Shown piece after piece: positions 36,554 through 46,414 of a stretch of DNA of 64,000 nt. The notes under the pieces were generated by a model. That model made no database searches. It worked only from the letters and a program-made list of their open reading frames with translations, and was not told where the DNA came from. The DNA comes from Planctomycetaceae bacterium (GTDB lineage: Bacteria; Planctomycetota; Planctomycetia; Pirellulales; Pirellulaceae), in assembly GCA_005778405.1 (NCBI GenBank), contig SXOA01000174.1, positions 1-64,000 on the forward strand, written 5' to 3'. Numbering within the stretch: the stretch's first letter is position 1; each line of letters opens with the position of its first letter. Position numbers and translations under genes: made by a program.

Positions 36554-38911
36554 TCACTTTTGCCGAAACGTCTTGCTTAAGACAACCTCATGAATCAGCG
36601 AACGAAAGCCATAATTCTTCTCGCGGTCCTTGTTGACAATCTCGCTTACCGCGGGACGATCCGCAAATCTAAGCCCTCTGCCAAGGCCATAAGTCAGCAG
36701 CTTTTCGGTCAGGCAGCGGGCCACCTGGTCGTTATCCTCCAGCAGCAAGTCCTTGAACTGCCGAACGTCCGCGAACTCCTGGCCATTGTCCATGTTGCCG
36801 CTCGGATCGACAGCTGGACCCTTTTTATATTGCACCCGGATGCGGCCGATTTCGAGGTCCACTTTTTCGCCGGTGCCGAGACTCCGATACCAATCCCGCC
36901 AGCCGCCGATGGCGTCAAAGCTTTCCAGCGCGAAGCCGGGTGGATCGATCCGTTTGTGGCAGACGGCACAGGACTCGATATTGCGGTGCTTGTCGAGTTG
37001 CTCCCGGATGGTGGTTGCTCCACGAATATCGGGCTCGATGGCACCGATGCCGGGAGGCGGCGGGGGAACCGGTTTGCCCAGGATGTTTTCCAGCACCCAG
37101 ACGCCGCGGATGACCGGAGACGTGTTGGTGCCGTTGGCGGTCACTTTCAGAATGCTCGCTTGTGTCAGCAAGCCGCCCCGCGGGCTGCCGGCGGGGAGCG
37201 TGACGCGGCGATAGTGCTGGCCGGTCACTCCGCCGATGCCGTAGTGCTTCGCCAGCCGCTCATTGAGAATCGTCCAGTCGGAATCAACGAAGTCGAGGAG
37301 CGAATGATCCTTCTCCAGGACCTCGCGGAAGAACCGCTCCGTTTCCTGGACGATGGAATAACGGAGCATTTCGTCGAACTCGGGATATTGCCGCGCATCG
37401 GGCTCCGTGAAGTCGATCTCGCGCAGCTTGAGCCACTGCCCGGTGAAGTTCTTGACGAACCGGTCCCCCTTGGGATCGCGCAGCAGGCGCTCCACCTGGC
37501 CGCGCAGGACATCGGGCTGACTCAGCTTCCCTTGATCGGCGAGGGTTAGTAGCTCATCGTCCGGCATCGAGCTCCAAAGAAAGTACGAGAGCCGCGAAGC
37601 GAGAGCATGATCGGAAATGGTGGCCTCTTGGTTCTCCGCGGCGGGCTCTTCACGGAGCAGAAACTCAGGCGAGCAGAGAATCCCCGTGAGCCCCACGCGC
37701 AGAGCATCGGTAAGTGGCCGCTTGTCGTCGAGAGCTTTCTGCGTCAACAGGGCGTAACGCTTAACTTCATCAGGCTCGACCTTTCGCCGGAAGGCCCGCG
37801 GAAGGAGCCGCGAAAAGACTTCTTCGGCGTCAGCGAGCGTTCCCTTCTTGACATCGACCTTCCCCAACAGCTTCGTGCGACTGGGCGGCGGCCAGGCTTC
37901 AAGCGGGCCTTCGACCGAGACTTCGCCAATCATCAAGCCGGCCCCTTTGAACTTGTTCGGCCCCTGAGTTGGGGCGCTGAGGGCGTAAGGTTTCATCTGG
38001 TAGCAGCCGTGCATCTCCAGCCAGTCCTCGAAGGCGATCTCCGTCCACTTTTCGCCGGGCTGCACGTCGTAGTATCCAACGAGATGGGTCGGTAATCGGC
38101 CGACGATTGTATCGCCACCGTAGACCGCCATCACCACCGGTTTGTCGGTCTGATACGCCTTGGCCTTAATGCGAACGCGGTAAGTGCCGTCGACCGGGGC
38201 CTGGCCCGAGAGAAAAACGGACGGGCACCAATGTCCTTGAAAAGTGACTAGCGAATCATCGTCTGTCTTCACAAACAACTGTCCGATGGAGCGGCTGGCG
38301 AATTTGTCGAGGCCCAGGGGCATCTTGGCGGCGACTCGCTTGGGTTCCTTGTCCGATCCAAAAACCTGATCGAGAGCTTTGCTCGCCGCTTGCAAATAGA
38401 CTTCCATCTGTTCGGGAGAAATCGCCAGCACCTCCCCGACCGTGTCAAAGCCGTGGGCGGCGGGATCCTGGGGAAGCATATCCTTGAGGTCGACCCGAAT
38501 ATTGAATAGGTCGCGGACGGTGTTCTCGTACTCCACCCTGTTGAGTCGCCGGAGAACGACGTGGCGGCGTTGCCTATCCGCTGTCGTGAGCGATTTGCTC
38601 AGGCTCGACAAGAAATCTTGCGCTGCTTTCGCCGTGGGCCTGGGCTCATCCTTGGGGGGCATCTCTCCGCCAGCTACGCGGTCGTGAATCTGTACCCAGC
38701 GGCGGAGCAAGTCGGGGTTGTCCAGATCGGCACCCAGCTTTTTCAGGTCGAGGCCGCCGGACGGCTTCTCTCCCATATGGCAAGCGAAACAATGCTCCTT
38801 GAGAAACGGAGTCAGCGGTCCCTGCGCATCGGGCTCCGCGCCTGGGGACGGAGATACGACAGCGGCAAGGAAGAACGTGAGTACGGCGAACCTGAGTCCG
38901 TGTTTACACAT
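36554..38911 (-). CDS. DUF1592/DUF1588/DUF1585 protein with CxxCH heme-type motifs
   Basis: A 785-aa exported protein with a signal peptide ending SPSPGA/EPDA. Its N-terminal cytochrome-like motif is HCFACHMGEKP, and a second CAVCHKRIDPPGFALESFD lies in the DUF1588 region. DUF1587 (RRLNRVEYENTVRDLF), DUF1595, DUF1592 (SRLSYFLWSSMPDDELL), DUF1588 (PRGGLLTQASIL) and DUF1585 (TYGLGRGLRFADRPAV) follow in order. The protein is the standard partner of DUF1552. Heme attachment is inferred from the CxxCH motifs; the substrate is unknown. The ATG at 38911 (MCKHGLRF) gives a normal signal peptide. Confidence 0.93.
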   Translation of the reverse strand: MCKHGLRFAVLTFFLAAVVSPSPGAEPDAQGPLTPFLKEHCFACHMGEKPSGGLDLKKLGADLDNPDLLRRWVQIHDRVAGGEMPPKDEPRPTAKAAQDFLSSLSKSLTTADRQRRHVVLRRLNRVEYENTVRDLFNIRVDLKDMLPQDPAAHGFDTVGEVLAISPEQMEVYLQAASKALDQVFGSDKEPKRVAAKMPLGLDKFASRSIGQLFVKTDDDSLVTFQGHWCPSVFLSGQAPVDGTYRVRIKAKAYQTDKPVVMAVYGGDTIVGRLPTHLVGYYDVQPGEKWTEIAFEDWLEMHGCYQMKPYALSAPTQGPNKFKGAGLMIGEVSVEGPLEAWPPPSRTKLLGKVDVKKGTLADAEEVFSRLLPRAFRRKVEPDEVKRYALLTQKALDDKRPLTDALRVGLTGILCSPEFLLREEPAAENQEATISDHALASRLSYFLWSSMPDDELLTLADQGKLSQPDVLRGQVERLLRDPKGDRFVKNFTGQWLKLREIDFTEPDARQYPEFDEMLRYSIVQETERFFREVLEKDHSLLDFVDSDWTILNERLAKHYGIGGVTGQHYRRVTLPAGSPRGGLLTQASILKVTANGTNTSPVIRGVWVLENILGKPVPPPPPGIGAIEPDIRGATTIREQLDKHRNIESCAVCHKRIDPPGFALESFDAIGGWRDWYRSLGTGEKVDLEIGRIRVQYKKGPAVDPSGNMDNGQEFADVRQFKDLLLEDNDQVARCLTEKLLTYGLGRGLRFADRPAVSEIVNKDREKNYGFRSLIHEVVLSKTFRQK

Positions 38912-39065
38912 GGAAGATTCCTGCACCAGATTGCCTTCCCCGTTGAGACATCGTCAGGCTGCGGCGTTGATTGTAACTGAGAATAGCCAAAGTACCAAAG
39001 GACTCTGAAATACTTGCGGCTGGGCGAAGAGTCTCTTACGATGAGACGTGTGTCGGAGACAATTT

Positions 39066-40769
39066 ATGAACAATCGAAAGGACCCAAGTCTAATAGGCAG
39101 TGGGGCCGCTGCATCCCGCGATTTGGCGGAGACGGTCACGTTCTCAGGCACCGATCCCAAGCCGCTGATCCCCCCCGCTTTCGAACACCAGGCACTGGGC
39201 CGTTACCAGGTCGTTCGCCTTTTAGGGAAGGGGTCATTTGGCTCCGTTTATCTAGCGGAAGATTCGGCCCTTGGCCGGCAAGTGGCAGTGAAAGTGACCA
39301 GGCCATCTTCACAAGCAACTGCGGAGGGGAGCAGCCAAGAAGAGGCTCAAACATTGGCCCGCCTGGACCATCCTGCCATCGTTCCGGTTTTTGACTTAGG
39401 AAGCCTTCCCTCAGGTGAGCATTACACCGTCGCCAAATACATCCGCGGTCAGTCGCTAGCGGATCGCATGATGAGCGGGTCATTGACGCCCGCGGATGCG
39501 GCGGCGATTCTGGCTCAAGTCTGTGAAGGGTTGCATCACGCTCACCAGCAGGGCATTTTCCACCGGGACATAAAGCCTGCCAACATTCTGCTCGACGACA
39601 AGGGACAGGCGCTCGTTGCGGATTTCGGCCTGGCGGTTAGTGAAGACCAACAGCAGACGCACCGGGGAGAAGTTTCCGGATCGCCTGGTTACATGTCTCC
39701 GGAACAGGTGCGCGGTGACGTCCACTTGCTCGACGGCCGCGCCGATATCTGGGGAGTTGGCGTCATCCTGTACGAAGCCCTGACCGGCAAGCGGCCGTTT
39801 TCCGAGTCTTCGCGCCAGCAGCTCTTTGAGGAAATTCTCGGCAAGGAGCCGAAGCCTCCGCGGCTCATGGACGCGGCAATTCCGGTCGAACTCGAATGCA
39901 TCACGCTCCGCTGTCTGCGGAAGGAGATTGCGGATCGCTATGCGACGGCGTCGGACGTGGCGAAGGATTTGCGGCGGTGGCTAACCGAACAAGGAGCTGC
40001 CGCAACGCTGGCTGTGAACCGCTCCCCTGGTCAGCGTGGCCTGCTAGCAGTCGGGGTCGGCATCGTAATGCTGCTGGTAGCGGCCCTAGTCATCTGGCGA
40101 TTGGTCGGGAATGCCGCCGAATCGACTGCCGATACGAAGGGGTCCGTCGCTACTTCCCTTTCCCCGGCACAGCCCGCGGCCGAGCCTGTCAGCGGCCAAA
40201 TCAGTCTCCGTATCTGGTCGCCGCAGCAGCCCGAGCGGCGCGGCAAGCTTCTCGATGAGCCCGGCATGCTTCCCCTGGCGGCCGACGATCAAGTGCGCGT
40301 CGAGGCGGAGCTGTCTCGCCCTGCCTATGCTTACATCCTTTGGGTAGACGGCCAAGGCAAGGTCAGCCCCGTATATCCTTGGACCCCCGGCGACTGGAGC
40401 CAGCGGCCGGAAGTGGAGACCAAGGTCGCCAGGCTTTCGTTGCCGGAGCAACTGGACACCGGCTGGGAATTGGAACCCAGTACCGGCATGGAAACGCTGC
40501 TCCTGCTCGGCCGAGACGAGCCGTTGCCGCGGGACGTCGATTTGCAATTGCTGCTGGCTGGTTTGCCGCTGCAGGTCCGGCAAGACCCTCGGTCGCTCGC
40601 CTGGTTTGACAACGGTGTTCCTCGGCAAGATACCGTACGTGGCCCGCGGTTTTTCGATCCCAAGAAGATCGACGACCCGCTGTTGGCGACGCATCAGGCC
40701 CTGCAAGAGCGTCTTGGAACCAGGTTCACTTTCCTCCGTGCCGTCAGCTTCGCCAGCCGTGGAGAATAA
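39066..40769 (+). CDS. Serine/threonine protein kinase with DUF4384-like C-terminus
   Basis: A 567-aa Hanks-type kinase. The catalytic domain spans about 47-305: glycine loop GKGSFGSV (54-61), ATP-binding Lys 76, catalytic HRDIKPANI (Asp 168), DFG (186-188) and GSPGYMSPEQ activation segment. It is an RD kinase, so activation-loop control is likely. One transmembrane helix follows at about 328-346. The extracytoplasmic part (about 385-485) resembles DUF4384 (AYAYILWVDGQGKVSPVYPW), a domain often found with caspase-like proteins. Only 9 bp separate it from the TPR-CHAT gene, so the two are one operon. Confidence 0.92.
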   Translation: MNNRKDPSLIGSGAAASRDLAETVTFSGTDPKPLIPPAFEHQALGRYQVVRLLGKGSFGSVYLAEDSALGRQVAVKVTRPSSQATAEGSSQEEAQTLARLDHPAIVPVFDLGSLPSGEHYTVAKYIRGQSLADRMMSGSLTPADAAAILAQVCEGLHHAHQQGIFHRDIKPANILLDDKGQALVADFGLAVSEDQQQTHRGEVSGSPGYMSPEQVRGDVHLLDGRADIWGVGVILYEALTGKRPFSESSRQQLFEEILGKEPKPPRLMDAAIPVELECITLRCLRKEIADRYATASDVAKDLRRWLTEQGAAATLAVNRSPGQRGLLAVGVGIVMLLVAALVIWRLVGNAAESTADTKGSVATSLSPAQPAAEPVSGQISLRIWSPQQPERRGKLLDEPGMLPLAADDQVRVEAELSRPAYAYILWVDGQGKVSPVYPWTPGDWSQRPEVETKVARLSLPEQLDTGWELEPSTGMETLLLLGRDEPLPRDVDLQLLLAGLPLQVRQDPRSLAWFDNGVPRQDTVRGPRFFDPKKIDDPLLATHQALQERLGTRFTFLRAVSFASRGE

Positions 40770-40778
40770 CAAGCAACA

Positions 40779-43700
40779 ATGCTCCATGCCCGAACAATCC
40801 TTGTGCTACTCTTCCTCCTCGGTCTAGCGATCACTCTGCACGCGGAGGACGCTCCGCCCAAGACCCTTCCCGAACTGAAATCCGCTGCCGACTCGGATGA
40901 AGGGGCCGGCAAGTTTGACGCGTCCTTTCCACTCCGCGAGAAGATCCTGGAACTAACTCGAAAGGAGAAGGGAGAAGACTCGCTGCTCACCGCCGAGGCG
41001 TACTACCTTCTGGCAAACAACTACCGCCAGAGAAACAAGCTGAAGGAAGCGGAATCACCGGCCCGCAAAGCCTTGGAAGTCCGCCTGAAAGAGGTGGGGG
41101 AAAGAGATCCAAGCACGATCGGGAGCTACGCCCAAGTCGTTGACATTCTCAATCACTCCGCTAAGTATCAAGATGCCGAGGTTCTGGCCCGAAAGCTCCT
41201 CGTGCTTCGCCAGGACGTGCTTGGTGTCGACCACGTGGAGACCGCTAATGCCCGCATGATGCTCGGGGGGGCGTTATTCTTTCTGAAGAAGAACGACGAA
41301 GCGGCTCCGCTATTCCAGCGGGCGTTTGAAATCCACTTGAAGGAGTATGGCCCCGACCATGCGATCACCAAGAGAACGGCCCAGAGCTTCGCGGATAACC
41401 TCAATGGCTCCCTTGGTAACGTCTACACCGCCGCTCAAAAGAAGTATCCCAACGACCCAATTACTGCTCAGTACGTCACTTTCGAGCACATGCTCGAAGT
41501 GATGAAAACCTGTTTCCCTGAGTCACGCTATCCCGATGGCCATCGGCGGATGGCTCGGACTATGTTGCAACTCGGAGATTTGCGGAACATGCAGGGGCGA
41601 CGGGCCGAGTCCCGGACTTGGTATGAAAAGGCCCTCGCCATTCAAGACAAAATCATCGGCAAGGAATTTCCAAACGGACACCAGGAGTGGGCCCAGACAC
41701 ACACCCGCCTTGCCCGGACGTTGCATACCCACGGCGAGTATGAAGAGGCAGGCAAGCACGCCCAAAAGGCTGTGGCGATGTACCGGCACCTCTACAACGC
41801 CCAGGAATTCCCCAATGGACATCCCGATCTGGCGGCTGCCCTCGTCGATTCCGCGTTTATGAAGGGGGGCGGGATCGAAGGGCGGAAGCTATACGAAGAG
41901 GCCCTGGAGATGCAGAAAAAGCAGTATCCGGACGGTCACCGCGACGTGGTGGCGACGCTGATGAACCTGGGAAACGTCCTCATTGGCTTGGGTGATGCTC
42001 GCGGAGCCGCTCAGCGCCTGACCGAGGCTCTCGAAATGAGCCGAAAGGTGGACAAAGAGCCGACCTACGAGCAGGCGTCGACGCTTCAATACATCGGCCG
42101 GTTACACAAACGACTGGGAGATGCCGAGGAGGCGGAAAAATATCTCACCGAAGCCGTCCTCGCGTGCGTCGAGCTTTATCCGAAGCATCTCTATCCGCTC
42201 GGGCACGACCATCTGGCCACGACCCGCAAGGAGCTGGCCCTGGCTCTTTACGATCATGGCAAAGGACCGGAGGCGGCTGTCGAGGCGGATCGCTCCGAGA
42301 AGATGCAGTTCGATCTGGCCGCAGCTCACATGCCTGATGTTTCGGAGGCGGAGGCCCTGAACTTTGCCGTGTTGCACCTCAGCACGCCCGATTTGCTGAT
42401 CAGCACCTGGATTTCTTGCGGGCGTTCCGACGACGAGCTTTACGAGCACCTTTGGCGGCGGCGCGGTTTGATTCACCGGGTCCATACTCTCCGGCAGCAA
42501 GCGGCTCTGAAATCGTCGTCCCCCGAAGTGAAGCAGCTCGTGGCCCGCTATCAGGAATCGCGGCAGAAGCTGGCACAGGCTGCCTTTGCCCCCGCCGCAT
42601 CGACGGTTCAGGAACGGACTACAGCCGGCGAGCGACTGGCGGCTCTGACCAAATCGAAAGAGTCGCTGGAACGCGAGCTAGCCAGTTCTCTCCCCGAGCT
42701 CCGTCGACTTGCCGCCGAGGCCACGCCGCCGGACCATCGCCAGCTGGGTGCGAAACTGCCGCCGCATGCCGTGTTCATCGACCTCGTGCAATTCTATTAC
42801 TTCCCGCCTGGAAAACCACAACAAGTGCGACGGAAAACGCCGCTCAACAATCTTTCGAAAGACACCGTTTGTTACGCGGCGTTCCTACTCTCTAGCAATG
42901 GGAAAGTCACCTGGATCGATCTCGGTCCCGCGGAGCCAATTGACAAGCTCGTCAAACGCTGGCGAGAGGAAATCGTCGGCGATGCCGCCGGTGAGCGGGT
43001 CACAGCCGCGGAGCTCGGTAAACTTCTCTGGTCGCCACTGGCGAACAACCTTCCGCAGGGAGTGAACACTGTTTTTATCGGCCCCGATGGAGCGCTCTCC
43101 GCTGTCCCGTGGTGCGCCCTGCCGGGAACGAAACCGGGTTCCATTTTGCTGGAAGATCTGGCCATTGCCACGGTTCCGCACGGGCAGTTCCTGCTCGCGG
43201 AGCTTTCCGGCGCGAAGTCGCCGGTGGCGACAGCGGGACGAGTGCTGTCGGTGGGGGATGTCGACTTCCGCCTGGCGACGGGAGGCAAGGCTGTCCCGAA
43301 TTCTCCCCGCAGCAAAAGCGACGGGCTTTGGCCGGAGTTGCCCGGTACCAGGCAGGAGCTGAGCGATCTGGCTGCAATCGGCGGGGAACGGGTGACGGCG
43401 CTCCGCGGACGCGAGGCCACATCCAGCCACGTCCTCGCAGAGCTGCCAAAGGTCCGCTTTGCCCATCTGGCCACGCATGGTTTTTTCGCCGATCCCGAGC
43501 TGCAATCAATCCTCCAAGTGGATGAGAAAGCGTTTGTCGCCCGTAGCGGACGGGTGCCCATTCGCTCGTCGGTCGCGGCCCGCAACCCACTCCTGTTGTC
43601 CGGTCTGGTCTTCGCCGGCGGAGAAGCGAAAGCAGGCGTACCGGCGGCGGACGACGGCCTTCTCACGGCCGAAGCCATCGCCGCGTTGCCGCTCGCCGAT

Positions 43701-44096
43701 CTGCAATTGGCGGTCCTTTCCGCCTGCGAGACCGGCCTAGGAGACGTCGCCGGCGGCGAAGGCGTGTTTGGCTTGCAACGAGCCTTTCATCAAGCGGGGA
43801 CCAAGAACGTCGTCGCCAGCCTTTGGAAAGTGAACGATGAACCTACCGCCGCGCTCATGCGGCTCTTCTACCGCAACCTCTGGGAGCAGAATTTGCCCCC
43901 GCTGGAGGCACTGCGGCAGGCACAACTCGCCCTCTATCGCCATCCCGAGCAGGTGACCGCCCTGGCCAGCGCCACTCGCGGCCCGAATTTCAACAAAGTC
44001 GTGAAGCTGGTCGAAGGGGGTGCCGTGGAACCGACAGCTCCGCGCAGCTCGCCGCGACGCTGGGCGGCGTTTGTGCTGTCAGGGACAGGGCAATAG
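40779..44096 (+). CDS. Secreted TPR-CHAT caspase-like protein
   Basis: A 1105-aa product with a signal peptide at residues 1-22 (LFLLGLAITLHA/EDA). Residues about 30-510 are tetratricopeptide repeats of the Kinesin-light-chain type (YLLANNYRQRNKLKEAE, HTRLARTLHTHGEYEEAGKH, ASTLQYIGRLHKRLGDAEEA). The C-terminal third is a CHAT domain with the caspase-type dyad: His 900 in HLATHGFF and Cys 983 in LSACETGLG, then GLQRAFHQAGTKNVVASLW. Both residues are present, so it may be an active protease. Pairing with the membrane kinase suggests kinase-linked signalling across the membrane; target unknown. Confidence 0.93.
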   Translation: MLHARTILVLLFLLGLAITLHAEDAPPKTLPELKSAADSDEGAGKFDASFPLREKILELTRKEKGEDSLLTAEAYYLLANNYRQRNKLKEAESPARKALEVRLKEVGERDPSTIGSYAQVVDILNHSAKYQDAEVLARKLLVLRQDVLGVDHVETANARMMLGGALFFLKKNDEAAPLFQRAFEIHLKEYGPDHAITKRTAQSFADNLNGSLGNVYTAAQKKYPNDPITAQYVTFEHMLEVMKTCFPESRYPDGHRRMARTMLQLGDLRNMQGRRAESRTWYEKALAIQDKIIGKEFPNGHQEWAQTHTRLARTLHTHGEYEEAGKHAQKAVAMYRHLYNAQEFPNGHPDLAAALVDSAFMKGGGIEGRKLYEEALEMQKKQYPDGHRDVVATLMNLGNVLIGLGDARGAAQRLTEALEMSRKVDKEPTYEQASTLQYIGRLHKRLGDAEEAEKYLTEAVLACVELYPKHLYPLGHDHLATTRKELALALYDHGKGPEAAVEADRSEKMQFDLAAAHMPDVSEAEALNFAVLHLSTPDLLISTWISCGRSDDELYEHLWRRRGLIHRVHTLRQQAALKSSSPEVKQLVARYQESRQKLAQAAFAPAASTVQERTTAGERLAALTKSKESLERELASSLPELRRLAAEATPPDHRQLGAKLPPHAVFIDLVQFYYFPPGKPQQVRRKTPLNNLSKDTVCYAAFLLSSNGKVTWIDLGPAEPIDKLVKRWREEIVGDAAGERVTAAELGKLLWSPLANNLPQGVNTVFIGPDGALSAVPWCALPGTKPGSILLEDLAIATVPHGQFLLAELSGAKSPVATAGRVLSVGDVDFRLATGGKAVPNSPRSKSDGLWPELPGTRQELSDLAAIGGERVTALRGREATSSHVLAELPKVRFAHLATHGFFADPELQSILQVDEKAFVARSGRVPIRSSVAARNPLLLSGLVFAGGEAKAGVPAADDGLLTAEAIAALPLADLQLAVLSACETGLGDVAGGEGVFGLQRAFHQAGTKNVVASLWKVNDEPTAALMRLFYRNLWEQNLPPLEALRQAQLALYRHPEQVTALASATRGPNFNKVVKLVEGGAVEPTAPRSSPRRWAAFVLSGTGQ

Positions 44097-44264
44097 TGCC
44101 ATCCAAATCTCGAGAACGGAACCTATTGGTCCAATTCTTCTGTGGCGCTTTGATCCCAGTGCTTGTCGAGATTTCCCGAGGCATTGAACTCGATGCCGTG
44201 AGTCGAGCGAGGCCCCATGGCAAGCGGACTATTCAAATGCGCGTCGTGAATCCTGTCGCATCCG

Positions 44265-45263
44265 TCATTTTTCCCCCTTAATCTCCTTGATCCGCGTCGT
44301 CAGTTCCGTCGCCTTCTTCTCCGCTTCTTCCAGCGGCAGGCCGGCGGTGATGCCGGGGCGTTTGTGGCCGGTAGAGGAAAGCCAGGCATCGCGGAGCAGG
44401 TGGTTGCGCTGCTGGGTGAGCTTGAGGATTTCCAGGCCGTGCGGGTAACTCTTCAGCAGCTCGTCGGCGGATTTGGCCTTGTTGATTTCCGCGGGCGGGG
44501 CTTGGAGAGCGAGCAGGAGCTGCTGGGCGGCGAGCCAGTGGCCGGTGGCGTTCATGTGGACGCCGTCGCCGGCGAGCGTGAACTTGGGATCAGTCTTCCG
44601 CTGCTCGGCGAGGTAGGCATTCATCGGGCCGTGCAGGTCCGCGACTAGCCAGCCTTTAGTTCGCTGCTCCAGCAGCCACTTCGAGAACTCGTCCAGCACT
44701 TCGTTGTAGCCCACGTACGGCTGGCGATATTCGGCCTGGCCGGCGGGAAGGGTGCGGCTTTTGATCGGCTCGGAATCGAAGGTCGGCGGGGTGATGTGCA
44801 GCACTTTGGCCCCCGCTTTCTCGGCCGCTTCCCGCAGGCGAAGGATGCCGCTCTGAAACTTCTCCAGCCGCTCCTTGCTCGGTGGATAGTACATGCCGCA
44901 GTTCATGCCATAGCAGGCGACGACCAGGTCCGGCTTCGTTTTTTCCAACACCCGCCCCAGCCGCTCATGCACATCGGGCCTGGGGAACGAGCCCCCCGCG
45001 TGCCCCGGCTCGGAGAGCCCCGAGACCGTCTCACTGGGGAGGCCGAGATTGATCAACTCGCACTTCTGGTCGGGATACTTCACCGCCAGGTACGCACCGA
45101 CCGCGTCGATGTATTGGCCGCTGTAGGTGATGCTGTCCCCTAAAAAGATCACCCGATTGTGACCCTTGAGGCCAGGGAGCTCGTCGGCGTACAACGCGGT
45201 TGCAAGCAGCATGGATAACGCGGCAACGATGGGAAGGATCTTTCGCAACTGGGCAACGCACAT
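44265..45263 (-). CDS. SGNH/GDSL-family hydrolase
   Basis: A 332-aa exported hydrolase with a signal peptide (KILPIVAALSMLLATALYA). Block I is VIFLGDSITYSGQY with the nucleophilic Ser; the catalytic Asp/His pair is in LAGDGVHMNATGHW. Block III has the conserved Asn in YGMNCGMYYP. Family members remove acetyl or acyl groups from polysaccharides and lipids. The frame runs to 45323, but the ATG at 45263 starts the signal peptide. It lies 43 bp downstream of the esterase gene and is likely co-transcribed with it. Confidence 0.9.
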   Translation of the reverse strand: MCVAQLRKILPIVAALSMLLATALYADELPGLKGHNRVIFLGDSITYSGQYIDAVGAYLAVKYPDQKCELINLGLPSETVSGLSEPGHAGGSFPRPDVHERLGRVLEKTKPDLVVACYGMNCGMYYPPSKERLEKFQSGILRLREAAEKAGAKVLHITPPTFDSEPIKSRTLPAGQAEYRQPYVGYNEVLDEFSKWLLEQRTKGWLVADLHGPMNAYLAEQRKTDPKFTLAGDGVHMNATGHWLAAQQLLLALQAPPAEINKAKSADELLKSYPHGLEILKLTQQRNHLLRDAWLSSTGHKRPGITAGLPLEEAEKKATELTTRIKEIKGEK

Positions 45264-45306
45264 TGATCGAGCTTTCAGTTTGGTTAGTGGCTTCAGTAAA
45301 CAGGTT

Positions 45307-46185
45307 TCACTGCCGCTTCTCATTCGGCAGCAGCAATTCTACGGTTTCGCTCACCCACCCGCTGTGCCAGTCATGTTTCCGCTCGGGGCCGTCCTTGTAG
45401 ACGTGCGGGATTCTCAGTTCGTTCATCAGGGCGTGCATTCGGACATGCTCGTCCCGAAAGCCGCCGTAGCCGATGAGGATCAGCCGTTCGCTTGTGCCAA
45501 GTTCCTTACTCTTCGCCCGGAGCAGCAATTCAATCCTGTATTTGGCGAAGTTCTCCTGCGTCCCAAAGATTTGTCCCGAGCCGAACTTGCCCGATTTGTC
45601 CATCATCAGCGGAGCATCCCAGGCTGCGGCTTTGCCGAACATATCGGGATGCCGCAGCAGCAGGCTCCAGGCTCCCCAGCCCGACTTGCTGAACCCCAGC
45701 AGCAGCCGATGGTCGGCGTCGGCCTGTACGGCATAGGTCTTTTCGATGAAAGGGATGACTACCTCCAGGAAGTACGACTCCTGCCGAATTTCCAGTTTGT
45801 CAGGATGGTCGGCATACCAGGGAAGGTGAGAAAAAGTGGGAGCGACAAAAGTGACAGAATGCTTGTTGTGCAGTCCATGCTTCTTCACCTCCGCCAGACC
45901 ATCGCCATAGCGTGATTCCGTTCCCGCTTCGACCGGCAGGAGGTAAATCACGGAGAGCTTCTCACCGGCGTTGCGACCATCGGGGAGCAGTACGCGGATG
46001 CTCGTCTTGCCGGCCTGAAAGGGTGAGCTGACCTCGTGGACGAAAAAGCCATTGGAATCTGGCTTGGCTTCGGAAATCGTGACCAGTCTCTCCGCTTTCT
46101 GCTCATCTCCGCTCGAAGGGTTGCCACCCTGTGCCATCAAAACGGCCAGCGCCAGTCCGAGCCAAGTTGATCGCCTCATCCGCAT
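45307..46185 (-). CDS. Exported alpha/beta-hydrolase (esterase D-like)
   Basis: A 292-aa product with signal peptide (MRMRRSTWLGLALAVLMAQG). The nucleophile elbow is GFSKSGWGAWSLLLRHP (Ser in G-F-S-K-S-G), preceded by IYLLPVEAG. The likely catalytic His is in KHDWHSGW near the C-terminus. The layout matches the esterase/D-type fold of carbohydrate esterases. GGAGG lies just upstream of the ATG. It is divergent from the FKBP gene, with a 229-bp spacer. Possible substrates are acylated polysaccharides, given its GDSL neighbour. Confidence 0.85.
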   Translation of the reverse strand: MRMRRSTWLGLALAVLMAQGGNPSSGDEQKAERLVTISEAKPDSNGFFVHEVSSPFQAGKTSIRVLLPDGRNAGEKLSVIYLLPVEAGTESRYGDGLAEVKKHGLHNKHSVTFVAPTFSHLPWYADHPDKLEIRQESYFLEVVIPFIEKTYAVQADADHRLLLGFSKSGWGAWSLLLRHPDMFGKAAAWDAPLMMDKSGKFGSGQIFGTQENFAKYRIELLLRAKSKELGTSERLILIGYGGFRDEHVRMHALMNELRIPHVYKDGPERKHDWHSGWVSETVELLLPNEKRQ

Positions 46186-46414
46186 GGTATTCCTCCAGTG
46201 GTGGATTGTACCCTCTGGTGCCCCTTGGTTCTGGCGCAGAAATGAAGGTTGCCGGACATCTACTCTTGCCCGACGTTTCCGGCGGCACGACGGGCTGGAA
46301 TCCGACCTCGCCAAAATCAGGCCCGTGTCGTTGCCCGCATCCGTCATCCGCCCTAAAATCGGGCTGTGTTTTTGTGTCTCTCCGGCCGACTGGCCGCTAA
46401 CCAAGGAGTGAGGT

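Noticed and set aside
39000-44100. Reading the kinase-CHAT pair as a confirmed anti-phage defence system
   Set aside because: No other defence gene is nearby, both families are widespread in planctomycetes, and nothing in sequence shows activity against phage; kept as a hypothesis only.
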